Position numbers and translations under genes: made by a program. DNA of 64,000 nucleotides from Rhea pennata (taxonomy: Eukaryota > Chordata > Aves > Rheiformes > Rheidae), in NCBI RefSeq assembly GCF_028389875.1, contig NC_084666.1, positions 63,310,422 to 63,374,421 on the forward strand. The letters are read 5' to 3'. How positions within the stretch are numbered: the stretch's first letter is position 1; every line of letters begins with the position of its first letter. The notes below the pieces were generated by a model that saw only the letters and a program-made list of their open reading frames with translations, did not search any database and had not been told where the DNA came from. This document shows positions 40,901-53,200 of this stretch, one piece after another.

Positions 40901-42249
40901 CCTGCTTGTGTTTGCAACCATACATATACAATGATGAGGGCAATATCACCAGAAATACAATTTTTATGAAGTCCTACATTTATCTGAACACTTGATATTC
41001 CTTATGGCCTGTACTTCTGTAGACAGGAATCCAACAGCTTTTCTTCCTTAGGGTTATAAAAGAGAAGCAACTCTGAGGTTGCTACATTCATTTTGTAATT
41101 GACACCAACAGGAAAAAAATATTATAAATAAACAAATATATCTCACAGAGCAAACCAGAAGCATGTCTTGGATTAAAACCTACTCTCCTAAACCCCAGGC
41201 TAGTGCCCTATCTGCTTTATTTTGCAAGTTAACATTTATGTACTTTTTAATAAGGAATGAGACAGGTTCTTGAACATACCCAAAATTACTCTCTGCGTTG
41301 CCAGAATGTCTGTATTCTTGGATGGGACTGCTTCAGAGAACAGGGGCCAAATGTCCACTAAGTCTGATGGCAAGGTCGTTAGCTTGTTGCTGGATATGTC
41401 CAGGTAGGTGAGGCTTCTCAGGTACCTCCCGGCATCTGCTGGAATGCTGGTCACTTTATTGTTATGTAAATCAAGGGTCCTCAGGTTGGGCATCTCTGCC
41501 AGGGATTCCCATGGGAAAGTTGAGAGCAGGTTACCATCCAACCGTAACTCATGCAGTTGTTTCAAATTATAAAAACTGCTGGTATCAATGTTAGCTACAC
41601 AGTTGTAAGTTACCCACAAGTATTTGAGATCTACTAAATAGTAAAAGGCTTCAGTTGGGATCCTTCGTACAACTGTTTTTTCTATACGAAGCTTTACAGT
41701 ATCCACAGGAACATTCACAGGGATCTCAAACATATCAGGATCATTACAGAGCACAGACCTGGCATCAAAAAAAAAAGAGATCTGCACTTAATTATCAGAA
41801 ATTTGTATTTCAGATTTCAATGCAAATGACATTGTTTTCTCTGCCAGTAGTATTGAATAAAGTAATGTCAAATCAGGAACAGTCCTCTGCATTTAAAAGA
41901 GACAATTAAGAGTAGCTAGCTGCTAAATACAAAGCCATCAAAACAAAGCGTTGTCACACCATCTGTTCCTACCAGAAACACTGCCAGTCATATAACAGTA
42001 GTGTAAGATATGCAGCTATTTCTAAGAAACAACGCTAAACTGTAGTTTGTAATGTGCCAGAAGATGTTACTTTCAATTTCCTCAGCCCTCTTCCTTACAA
42101 ATTGCCTTGCACAGAAAACAATAAAATGTATACCTTGTTCCAGTGCCATCACTTCTGCCATGGTAAATGCAAGTGCACTGCGAAGGACAAAAACCACTTA
42201 CTTCTTCAAAAAAGCTCATTATAAGGTATAAGCATGTAAACAGATACAT
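30873..42249 (-). CDS. LRIT3: Leucine-rich repeat, Ig-like and transmembrane domain protein 3
   Basis: LRIT3 is a single-pass membrane protein of the retina needed for ON-bipolar signalling; human loss-of-function causes congenital stationary night blindness. Four exons (42134-42249, 41280-41758, 32965-33270, 30873-31936) join in frame to 654 residues; the human protein is about 679. Domains in order are signal peptide (about 1-19), LRR N-cap with CPSQCTC, leucine-rich repeats (LWVTYN, LHELRLDGN, LRTLDLHNNK, LTYLDISSNK), LRR C-cap with NPWFCDC (about 201-252), Ig domain (about 255-348; Cys 277, Trp 289, Cys 330), a Thr/Ser/Lys-rich linker, fibronectin III (about 456-543), a membrane helix (about 552-577) and a cytoplasmic tail ending EYLC. 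RRH lies just upstream and EGF downstream, as in mammals. The linker appears to account for the shorter length. Confidence 0.95.
31937..32964 (-). other. LRIT3 intron 3
   Basis: A one-kilobase intron with consensus ends. Open reading continues upstream from exon 4 into it for about 58 codons, but the Ig domain requires splicing to exon 3. No repeat was recognised. Confidence 0.85.
32965..33270 (-). CDS. LRIT3: LRIT3 coding exon 3: LRR C-cap and first half of the Ig domain
   Basis: The acceptor cgcttcag is read from phase 1, so the split glycine is followed by LQDNPWFCDCR, the LRRCT signature. The exon continues through FQRAELEQCLKPSVMTSATK to the first Ig cysteine (SNVLLRCDATG) and tryptophan (LTWTRSD). 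Donor G|gtataa leaves phase 1. Confidence 0.94.
33868..33890. repeat. A23 homopolymer in LRIT3 intron 2
   Basis: Twenty-three A on the plus strand after GGGGAGG; a second run of about 18 A lies at 33984-34001. Neither follows a recognised retroposon. Confidence 0.95.
38450..38950 (+). mobile_element. Ancient, diverged CR1 LINE remnant
   Basis: The order of phrases follows a CR1 3' region typical of reptiles and old avian copies: GGGCATCACATTTTAAAAG; later AATCAGTTGTTCTGCACGTC; GTAATCAGCTTAGTCTGCAG; GAGGTTAGATATTAAGAG; AACTTTCTCACTATA; TAAGCACTGGAAAAGGTTAC; and GTTTTAAGAACAG. Divergence and small indels are much heavier than in the CR1 copies at 6 kb and 24 kb, suggesting an older insertion. 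Limits are approximate and the family assignment is from memory of the consensus. Confidence 0.65.
41280..41758 (-). CDS. LRIT3: LRIT3 coding exon 2: leucine-rich repeats
   Basis: The acceptor is gatgccag and the donor is G|gtatgt; the 479-nt exon completes one codon, adds 159 and leaves one base. It encodes the leucine-rich repeat solenoid with LxxLxLxxN cores. A segment near its end (IWPLFSEAVPSKN) lies between the repeats and the cysteine-rich C-cap. Confidence 0.94.
41759..42133 (-). other. LRIT3 intron 1
   Basis: A 375-base intron with gtatac donor and ag acceptor between the signal-peptide exon and the LRR exon. Nothing else was recognised in it. Confidence 0.85.
42134..42249 (-). CDS. 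LRIT3: LRIT3 coding exon 1: signal peptide and LRR N-cap
   Basis: The chosen ATG (42249-42247) gives MYLFTCLYLIMSFFEE, a good signal peptide followed by GFCPSQCTC; it aligns with the human start as remembered. An in-frame ATG ten codons upstream (42279-42277) would add MFISVFLGRN and cannot be excluded. The exon has 38 codons plus two bases and donor AG|gtatac. Confidence 0.88.
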
Positions 42250-44112
42250 GTTTCTTCCCAGAAAAACCGATATAAACAAATTTGAAGACTTTATTCCCAG
42301 GTGCTCAAGTGCAGTGTGCTACAAATGTGAATGTAGACATCCATTTAGTAACAGCAGATTATAGTAGATTAGCCAAGATCTGTAGTTACTTAACCTTCAA
42401 ATGTATCCTGGAAGGGGTCAGCTAAACCAGCTTCTTTCTTGTGTCAGAAGAACACATTCTGTTCCAAATTACATTCAGCATGTTTCAAGACTATTTTAAT
42501 ATGCAGCTGTGACTGTAGGAGTAGTACAAAATAAAATATTTCTTTGCTGCTCCTTATATTAGGGCCAATATATTAGCTAGTTAATGCCCGTGAAGTATTC
42601 CAAGGTCCCTGAAGGAAATCTAATACAGCAAGTACATCAACACAGTACTAGAAAATATTTCACAAGAGGATATTGCATGGCAGCTACTTTAATACTAGAA
42701 AATACAAACTAATAGAAATGCTAGATTTCAGAGCTTTAAAAAAAATCATTTTTAAGAGGTTTTACCAAAAACTTGCCTATTTTAAATTTTAAATATTTTA
42801 AATAAGTTATACACTGCAAAGCCAAACTTCAGATATATGCATATACATAACTTTAATATTAATAATATTAAAATACAGCCACAGAAACAAAACATTTGCT
42901 AGTGCAAATCATACTCAAAAGTCTTGTGAAGTTCAGTCTCACCGAGCCAGGTTTAAAATACATGTAAAAGGTTTATTTTCTAAGCATGGTATCTCAGAAT
43001 CAATTGCATTATTTGATCTGGCTTTTTCATGTTTGATGTACATTAAGTTGAATATTTTGCATTCCAAAGTGACTGACTACTTACAGTAGTATCCTTTCCG
43101 ACGGGCATTAAAGGTCTTAAAAAAATAACCTAGAGAGCTGAGTACTGTATAAAGTCACAGTGGATTAAATTTGTCTGAAGGATCATTGAGACTTTGGATT
43201 GGCAAGTGAGAAGATAACCTGAGAATAATCAAGAGTGCATACACTACCATCCACATATAGATCTATACACAGTCATTCCTTCTATTCTGCATAAACCCAT
43301 TGTTCTCATTGTCAAATCCACTTTTCGAAAATTATTTAACAGATCTGTATAACCATGAGATTGACTTAGAAATGATGAAAAATCATCATAAACATTTACT
43401 CAATTTTATGTGCCTTCTGGGTGTCAAGTTTTAGAATGCAGTTTGCCTTATTTTCAGGACTTTCTGCACAGTCACATCTTTCTCACAAATTCATATGATT
43501 CTGTGAGCCAAGACTTTCAACTATCACAAAACCCCTGTAAAATCCTCTAAGCTGGTAACAACAGATTCTCGAGGGTTTGGCTAGATATTCTAGTATCTTA
43601 ACATATTCACTGAAACAGAACTTTGCAAGGCATGCCAATCTGGAAACTCAGTTTAGCTATATATATATTTATGTATATATGTATATATATAAATACATAT
43701 ATATGTGCATGTATACTTGTATATAAACAGAAAGGGAGAATCCAGAGTATTGAAATCCTGGAAAATTTAAAGGGAGGTTGAGGACAAGTCATTTACAAAA
43801 GAAATCTTTGCTACTGAGGCTAAGCACTTCCAGCTCTAGTCTCTCCCTGCCCCTGCCTCACCTTGTCCAAGAGTCTAATGAACACTTCACTAGTCTTTTT
43901 TGTTTGGAATAGACATATTGGGCCATTCAGCCTCATTGCCTGAAACTAAAGTCTAAACTTTTTTTTCCTTTTTGTTTTTACACCATCTAAAACATTACTG
44001 TGATTAACAGAAAACAGCTGGCTGGATAAGGCAGATTATTATACCAAACAATTAACTGTAACCCAGATTTGACTTCTTTCCATTTAACATATGCAGGCAA
44101 ATGAAGCAAGTT
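42250..44112. other. Intergenic region between RRH and LRIT3
   Basis: Only 1.86 kb separate the RRH stop codon from the LRIT3 start codon, so this interval must hold the RRH 3' UTR and the LRIT3 promoter and 5' UTR. It is strongly AT-rich, with a TA-rich tract at 43659-43724. A minus-strand AATAAA lies at about 42969-42974. No further open frame of note. Confidence 0.75.
43659..43724. repeat. TA-rich low-complexity tract
   Basis: An imperfect alternation of TA and GTA/CATA words on the plus strand, about 400 bases beyond the RRH stop codon on the transcribed side, so probably within or just past the 3' UTR. Confidence 0.85.
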
Positions 44113-44218
44113 TTACGATGTCAGTGCATTCTGAGATACATTCATGGGCAAGGCATTATTTATAGTTATCTCCTGTCGTCTCTGACATCGCACCATTGCC
44201 AGAATTGCCCTCCGAAAC
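44113..44218 (-). CDS. RRH: RRH coding exon 7: C-terminal tail
   Basis: Acceptor ccttttcag. The exon encodes FRRAILAMVRCQRRQE, then LPMNVSQNALTS and a TAA at 44115-44113. FRRA and the Met-x-Val-Ser-Gln-Asn run fit the peropsin C-terminus. The poly(A) site was not located with confidence. Confidence 0.92.
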
Positions 44219-47200
44219 CTGAAAAGGACAAAAAAAGGAAAGCAGAGATTGTTAGTCCAAGAAGCAAATACAAAGAAAAAGTGGCTCAACTGGTTATAAG
44301 TACTACAACGGTATTCAATCTTAGCAAAACTTCATCAGTAAAAAAGTGTGTATTTGAAATTTAGGAATATCTGAGTCTTATTCCACTCACATGTACAGAA
44401 ATAACTCAATCAAGTTCAGTGTTTCTTCTACAATAGCGGTCACAGTATGTTTTGCTTAGTGCTGGACAGGGTACAGCCACGACAAAAGTAAACTTACAGG
44501 ATGGGGGGGCAGGGGGAAGGAAGAAGTCAAACTTTCATTGACACAGCAAGATCATATCAGCTCACCTGGATGGAGATCACAGGCTCTGCTTGTAGGCTCG
44601 TGGTAGAGAAAGGAAGGATACCTCTTTCCAAAATATACAGTTCCCAATCAGAGGCATTGGTTTGGTTAGAGTATATGATATGTTTGCTCAAACAACAATA
44701 GAATTATTTTGGGGTGGAAAGAATAGGTTGGACTTATTTTAATGAAAAGTATCAATCCACCCTAAGCAAGTTAGAATATGACGCACCCAAGATCAAGCAA
44801 GAAAATCCACAGAAGTTACAAGTCACTAAGTAGCCACCCATTTTGGCCACAGACATGAAAAACAAGGCTACTGCTGATGCAAACCAAATTCCACAATGAG
44901 TCTCTCATGATAAATCACAAAATAACTTTGAACAGATCTAACAAAAGCATTACTATTGTGTTTTCAAAAATCTTTATCAATTTAGTATGTTCTGAATCTG
45001 ACCCACACAATTTCTTCATGCCCAAAAAGGCCATGAAGTAGACTGGTACTCTCAGTTCAAAATTAGGAACACTTACTTCTTGTTTGCAGCAACATAAATG
45101 CAGGGATTATAGAATGTAGAAGATTTTGCGAACAGAGGAGCTATGATGGCCATTGCAGGAGAAATTTTCTTTGGGTCTCCAAAGGAAGACCATAAACACA
45201 CAATGGAATATGGAGACCATGCCACCAGAAACATCACAATCATCACAACAGACATCTGTAAAACAAGAGGAACACACATAACTGGTATTACCTGCTCATA
45301 AACACCTCACAACCTAACCACAAATGTGCACGCATTTGTGTGAAAATACAACTATACAAAACCAAATAATCGAAAAATAACACATAAATCACATGTCCTG
45401 ACTTATTTGAGAGGTTATAATGAAATCTCACTTTGGGGATTTTATAGTACATCACACAGGTACATAGTTTGACATGCTGTTATTTTATTATACACAATCT
45501 TCCTTCACAATCAGCACTATTGATTATGCTGAATGCGTCCAGCAAAAATTAAAAAGGCCAGAGAGGACTTTGTGCATGAATCATGACTGCCCAATACTAA
45601 GTAGGAAATTCACTGCATGCCGTCAACAAATTCTTTCTTTCAAAGCACACATTACCTTAGTTGTACTGTTTTATTATCACATACCTCTAAAAAGCTCTGA
45701 TTATGTCTACCAGAGAATGGCTATCTATCTCTAAAAAAAGAAAATGCCATATTTGAAAACAGTCAGGTAGTCAACATCATCTAACTCACAGAAGGTATCA
45801 ATTTTTACACAAACTACCTTAGTCTACTTCCTAGCTACTATCTTTGGTTTCTCTTTGAGCATAAACAACCTGAAGTCTACTTTCTGGCTCTTCTAAAAAA
45901 AAATACAATAAACTGCTTCCTGAAATTACAATGTTCTGATGGAATGACAGATTCTCTTTCAAAATAGTCTTGAGATGCACATTAAAAAAAAAAAAAAGGC
46001 AGAAAACCCCACCAACCACAGAGCACAGCATGGCACCAAGCAGTGACAAATTGGGGGGGGGGGAAGGGGAAGGGGAGGGAGAGTTAAAATCAATTAGGAC
46101 AGAAATCTTTTTGTCAACCTTTGTAAAATCTTTTACAGCTTTTGTCAGGAAAGTGAATCAATAACAAACTGAAAGGTGAACCTCAAATTAAGAGGACAAA
46201 TGTATCACGTGTGTGTGCACGTATGCATATGTGCATTTTTTATACATACTTATGTTATGAAAAAATCACACACACATATATACATATGTGAGTGTATGAA
46301 TGTATGTATGTATATATCTGTATGTACATCTGTGGAATCTATTGTTATAAAAATCAGGCCAAGAATTGTCACCTCAGCTAAATTTCAGTTAATATTCAGT
46401 AAGTAACAAGAAAAAGGGAGACTGGAGGAAAAATGCTTAAAAGGCTGTATTGTTCCTCTATCTCCAAACTGTGACACAGAAGAATGAGCGTAAAAACAGA
46501 AGAATGTGCGTAAAAAGAAACAGCCTTCATTTGTCATACCTTTGTTACATCTACTTGGTCAGACCAATCTATATTGATGCTCTCCAAGCAGTTACTGGTG
46601 GCATATTGTTTCATTGTCCGGGAAACATTGTAATAACAGTAAAACATGACAGTTAAGGGTACAACAAAATTAACAGCAATTACACTCACTGTGTAGGAAA
46701 CAAAGGACCTGATAAGACAAAAAAAGAAAAAAGAAAACACAAAACACCACAGTAACTTACAACTATCCATCCATGAAAAGTTACTACAGAATTTGGTATT
46801 CTGATTTGATTGTTTATGACATAAAAAAGAGCTTTTAAAGAATTAGGAAAATTTTCCTTAGCCTTAGTTTTTATTAGTGGCCACAAGTCTTGCAGTTTTC
46901 AAGCATAGCTTTTTTCCTACAGTTTTTCCCTAGACCTGTTCTGTATTTTTTCCAGGATTTATGAATGATTTTTTATATAATTTTGGCTTCATAATTTATT
47001 AAGAAAAAGTTATTCTCATAGTAGTAAATTAAGTAATCTTAACCTTCAACAAGACAACAGATTTAAAAAACAGAAAGGAGGGGAGAATCTTACACATCAT
47101 TTTTCCTCCAATTTACTGTGCATGTTGCTCCAGTAGGATCAGGAGCATAGCTAGCCCAGCCTACAGTAGGCATGGAGGCCCAAAAGACTGCATTTATCCA

Positions 47201-50200
47201 AGCAGCAATTATTAGAGTGGCGTAGTTACGGGTAGTCATTCTTCTTCCTGTAACCAAGCACAGACAATCACAAATAGCTGTCATCTTCTGTTTTCTTCCA
47301 ACATTGAACTTGAACCACAAGTGGGTTCCAGAAAGCCTGTAACCATATTCATGGTAACAATCCTTTCAGAGTTAACAATTCAACAACTTCCAAACACTAT
47401 AGCAAAACCGTTTCATACTGCTAATGAATGACAAAGCTTTCCAGCTCAAACACACTTCATACTGTCACCTATCCCAACTCAAATCATACTGACAATACCC
47501 AATCCTAATCCCACATAAAAGAAAGTTTACTATACAACAGTGCATTCAAGAGCGAGCAGCTTTGTGTTTGCAGGAAAGGAAAAAGAGAAAGAAAGAGAGG
47601 AATTAACAGTTATAGTATTAACAGTTATAGTACAGTTGTAATAGGTAGGAATGAAAAAGAATCCAGTATGGTGCTAACAATATTAGAGGCACATATCAGC
47701 TTGATAGCAGCCAGAAACATCCCACAGTTGGAGGCTTTTGGTGTGCTTCTGCATACAGGTAGGGCCTTCTAATAAGTAGATTTAGCAAATACAGTTTGTA
47801 AATGGACGAAAAAAGACAGAACACCAGCCCAAAATCTGCAATTTCCACCTGCAAAAGCAGTACCATTCAAATAACGAGACTATGCAGTGAAGCAAGTACT
47901 GCAGGATTATGTCCTAATTTAAAACTATGCCCAGTACTCCATTTACTCTTAAGAAAATAATACAACTAGAATGATAGTTCACAGAAATCATACAGTGAAT
48001 GATTTTTTATTACGAATACAGTACCTATATCAGGCCTGCAGATTGTCAGATAACGGTCAACTGCAACAACAGTAAGCAAACCAATACTTGCCATCCCAAA
48101 AAAGATATTTAAGGCAGCATAGATCTGAAATTTAAAAAAACATCCTTTCTGAGAAACCTTTCAAAGGTATAAGCACAAGTTTATGGACTGAATCTAAAGT
48201 ACTGCCGATACATTACATTTCGTCTGTGTTCTCTGTTAGCAAGGTACTGAATGAACTGATCCACTGCAGGCAATTTGGAGCTAGCTAATTTCAAATTAAA
48301 CATCTTAAAAGCAACTTGTCTGCATGTATATTAGAAACCCTAAAGAAGAAAGTCTAAAAATAAATGACATATTAAGTAAATTCTGAGATTCAAGGATAAA
48401 GGGTTTGGAGTTTGTGGGCTTCTTCAATTCATGTTTTCAATGCATGTTAAAGAAAACATGAATTGCATTTTTTTCATCATTAGAAGTTAAATCAGGTATC
48501 GCTTTAGCAAATACAGGGTTCTGAATGGTCACTCTTCCCTCTGTCATATAACTAAACTTACTTTGCAGATGTAGTACACTAATTTTTTCCCATTGACCTC
48601 TATTTTTACATGGTGCCAAGTCTATCGCTAATACACAAGTGATTGTACTGTATGTGTGCTGAAGTCTCAGCATGATCCAAAAGCACCTGCCCAGTTGTCC
48701 TCTGTGCAACCTGACCAGGAATGGTGCCTGGGAGGGCTGTGCTGCCAGCGGCACTCCCAAAATACAGATCCTTCCGCCATCACATGCCACAAGTAGTTAT
48801 AACAGAAAACATGTTACATTCTGTTGTCTCATTTTCACTTGGTTTAGGCTGGCATGAGTTGTGCTTCATATGATCTTAAGAGCTCCCAAAGCATTGGTAG
48901 TGAGATTTCACATTAACTTCAGCCCATAGAGTCACTCTCAATCCATAGTTATTAGTCAGGCTTCTTCTTAAAAAAAATAGCTGAATTTTTAGCTCAACAT
49001 GACTGTGCATCAAGTAAGTGACACCCATCATCATACACAGGCTCAAGAATCTATGGTGTTACTAATACTTGCCTTGACTAACATTTATAACATTTGCCTT
49101 GGTAATACTCATTTTCCTGGCCTCTTAAGCCCACTATTCTATTAAGAGGTAGATTTAAGTTGTCGTATATAGCAAGCAAACGGTATTAAATTTCTCCTAT
49201 AAAAGTCAATTTTTCACTAATAACTTTTAAAAATAGACAGTTGTTAAAACTAGGTCAGATTTTCAATACCTCTTTTGCAGGTCTTCATTTTTATAACCTA
49301 ATAGTCACATTTCAAGGAAGATATATTCATCAGGCAGAACTCATAAAACAATTACCACTTCTGAACTCTTGATTATTATTACATCAAATAAATCTGTGCT
49401 ATCTAAAACATTTTTCATTTGAGGATTTCATTTCCTAAAGGCATTTTACAATCTCCAGTTGATAAATAAAAGGTTACACTTCAATGCTTTCAGATTTTAA
49501 ATGATACAATTTATGGTAAAATCCAAACCAAATCCATTCAAAAATTGTTGATTTTAAAGAAGATCAGTTTCAGGTCTACAGTCAAATTTTGCACCTCCAC
49601 CTCATCTCTAAAAAGAACAAAACATAAAGTAGGGTTACTGTGATCACTTGGTTTGCTTTTAAGTGCTTAAGACTTCGCATCCTAACTGAATTGAAATACC
49701 TGGCATCCAGTATATCCAAATTTCCAGCGTCCATGCAGGTCTGAGGCAGCAGACATGGGGTAACCAATGCCACTAACACCAATGTCAGTAAAAGCCAAGT
49801 TGATAATAATTGCGTTGGTTGCTGTCCGAAGCTCTTTGTACTTAACAAAGATGCCTAACACAACAATGTTGCTGAAAATGCTTATCACTCCTGTAGGAAC
49901 AAAGAAAACCGGGAACTTAACGAAAGATGTAGGCAAGCCAGCAATCTGCATGCAAAAGGAAGTGTAGCCTATTGTAATACCTAAGTCCTAAACAAGTTTT
50001 ATCTTCAATTAAATGCAATTTCATACACAAAAGACATTCAAGAAAGGGAGAAATTCTAATACTAGTTAGAGAAGTTGCACTTGGATTTGGTAAGGGCCCA
50101 AGGTGCTAGTGGTTGGCTTTACTGAACCTAGGACTTCCTATGCAATGGCAACAGGAATAGCAAACATTCCAAACAATTTAGGATTACAATTTAGAAATTT

Positions 50201-53200
50201 CACCCACAGAGTACAGTTTTTTATCTCACACAGCCAAAAAGAATGCAGACCAGCAAGCTGATATAAAGTAGGGTTACTGGACTTCTGTACAGATTCACCA
50301 GGTCTGGCAAAAGCCTCTCTGTCACCACCTTAGTTCCTCCCTTCTCTCAGGAAAGTTTCCACTGTGCATTCAGGTAAAAGCAATATTCCTGGGTGAAAGG
50401 AATACAGAAAAATAGTTGTTATGCTCTGACCTTGCTACCCTCCATCCTAGCCAGACATACTCCGCTCTCTGTTCTTAAGCGCCCAACTCCTTACAAGACA
50501 AGTTGGTTCAGGTTGTTGCAAACTGTGTATTTTCTGAAATACTAAGCCCTGTCAAGCTCTCTAGTCCATCCTTATAGCCTGCCATTGTGGCATGGTTGTG
50601 ACCCTCTCGATTGCATGACAGTCATTTTCTTCATGCTCCAAGCTCTACGGCTAACTCATAGCTATGCTAGAAGTCCAGCTATGCACTCAACTTGCTCCTG
50701 CCTCAGTGATCAATGTATTTTTAAGCCCCTTTGGGCTGGTTTGGTTTGTTACCTTGTTTTGGCATATTTTACCTGTCTCTTCTATCTTTTTAGAACTAGG
50801 ACTCCCAGCCTCTAACAAACCACGCCCCAGAAACAAATGTTCCCAAAACCCCAGTGTGACAAGCGCTTTTACATTTAAACTACCTGCAGTAGAGGCAGCA
50901 CAAAGCATGTGCAAACTGTGCCTGGAGGTCAATCCTTACACAAAAAAATATCCTGTAGACCAAATAAAGAGTTGTAACAAACTATATTAAAGCTAGCATG
51001 TACATTCTTCTGTCTTCATGTCCAATGCCTCTGGAATTTGCTTTGGACTTAGCAGTGCTTTATGAGTCCTGGAAGTGTCCAGGACTCTCTTCTTCAGGAT
51101 CCTTTTCACCAGCAAGCTTTTTCTGACCCTGATAACCTTCACCTTCTCCCTTTCTCTCCTACTGCATACCGTTTATATGGCATTTCCACAAAACAGGTTT
51201 TCTTTGTTCTGTTTTTTGTTTTTTTTCCTCTCTTCAGGCTCTAGCCCACTGCAGAAATACTTAGAGCAAAATCGCAGCCCCCAGGCTCCTATTAATACCA
51301 GCAATAAGAAGTCTCGCACTACTAATAACAGTAATAAGAGTTACTGAAGTTAAACACTTCCCTTTGCATCTCACTCAAATGGTCATACCCTTTTTAACAA
51401 AATGGAGAATTCCAACATGCTCAAAAAATACAGAAAATTATTTTAAAAATAACTTGTAAATAATGATAAGAATTGGCAAAGTGGTCATAGATTCCCTAGA
51501 CCAGCACAGCTGGTACAATAATACTGATTCAAATTCTAAGTTATTTGTGTATCTTGGGCATCTGAAATTACAATGAACAGTGGAATGTTATTTTAGAAAA
51601 ACACAGCATCCATGGAAATGCTTCCCAGAGTTTTTCAGTTTTACATTTAAAGGCTTCACCTATGAACCAAACACTATACCTTTCACCTTCACAGATCTGT
51701 AGGGATAAATCTGTAAAGAGCTTAAGCAAATGGCTGTTACTCTGAATGTAGAGCTAAAGAGCCTGAAACAATAGTATTTGCCTCTTTATAGGATGTTAAC
51801 CTCGCATTTTAACTACCAGGTCCATAGAGCATAACCAACACATACATACAGTTAGGCTCAGTAAAAACAGAATAGCAAGCTATCCAGCATAGTGAAATGT
51901 CCTCGTTGCCCTGAGGGGCAAAACAAGGATTGTACTACTCTTCTGGGTCCCAAAACAGGAATAGGCAATGACACCAGCGTGTCTGATTTACTTCTCTGTA
52001 ACTCCAGACTTCTGGAAGTGGTCCCATCTTTCTTCACAGTCATTGCCCACCTTGCTCTGTGGAAATTTATACCCCTCACACCCTCCTGATACCAATGAGA
52101 TTTCTGCCTTTCTACTTGCTCCATCAAGCCCTGACACATGCTCCTTAGCTTTTTGCTGACACACTTGTGTGGAAAGGGCAGTAAGATTTTCAAGTATTAT
52201 GTAATGTTCTTCCCTCCCTGCCACTGCCAATGCCACAGCATAGGATTAAAAATGTCTAACGTCAATTTACACTCAGACTACAATTTCACTGCAGTTAAAA
52301 CAACAACCTCAAGCCAGCAGGGTCAAAAAAACTGAGAGAGAGCATCAGTTTCATGTACTTCAGCTCCACAGTTGAACTTTGAAAACTTCTACTGGTGTCA
52401 ATAAGGAAAGTCCTACGAAGGCCATTATTGACAATGCATAGGAAGACTACCCATAGATTTTTAAATACCAGCATGCACCCCAGTACATGAAACTGAGTTT
52501 GTCAGATTCTTCTAGAAATCAGTTACACATTTACCATTTCTTTATTTGAACCACTATGTTCAGCAAAAGCCATGTTAATCATATGAAACAGATATGAAAA
52601 CAGGCAGAAGAGAAACCAATACAATTGTAGTAACCTATATAAATATATAAAAAACCAATACCTTGGATAATGTACACTGGTGGTGATACCAACTTTTCAG
52701 CTTTTAAATGGAGTTCATCCATTTCAATTATGTAAATTAGGAAATTTTTTTCTATACCTACACTTCACCTAAGGAGTTTCACTGCAATGTTTCATTAATC
52801 AGTATCACTCTCCTACATTACAGAAACTCTAAAAGACTGAGTAATCTTAAAATCAACTGAGGAAAAAATCACTTTCAGCTCTATTTCATTTCCATTCTCT
52901 TTTTTACTTGAGAACAGACAAGCTGGAAGGTTTTCAAATCACCTGCACAGCACACAAAAATTGCACTACAGAAAAGATGTTGGCTGGTGCACAGCTTCAT
53001 GAACACCATCAACTATCACATTGCACACATTTTAGGAACAACACTGTGATGCTATGAACTGCTATAACAACAAACGGATGGAGCTGCGGATCCAACAGAA
53101 AACAAATAATATAGTAAAAGAGCTCTGTGTCATCTCTGTCAGCTCTCCTGTTGATAGGCAGTATGTTATCTCCTAGAACAGTTGAAGTAAACTAGAGTAC

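Larger units (their letters stand above)
33271..41279 (-). other. LRIT3 intron 2
   Basis: The largest LRIT3 intron (8 kb). It holds two A runs (about 33868-33890 and 33984-34001), a 14-base direct repeat ATGGTAATAAATTG (33519 and 33552), a nested hairpin cluster (37841-37879) and an old CR1 remnant (about 38450-38950). No further exon was recognised. Confidence 0.8.

Noticed and set aside
48437-48790. 117-codon minus-strand open frame in RRH intron 2
   Set aside because: It is not in phase with neighbouring RRH exons, has no opsin-like segment, and the flanking exons splice directly in frame without it.
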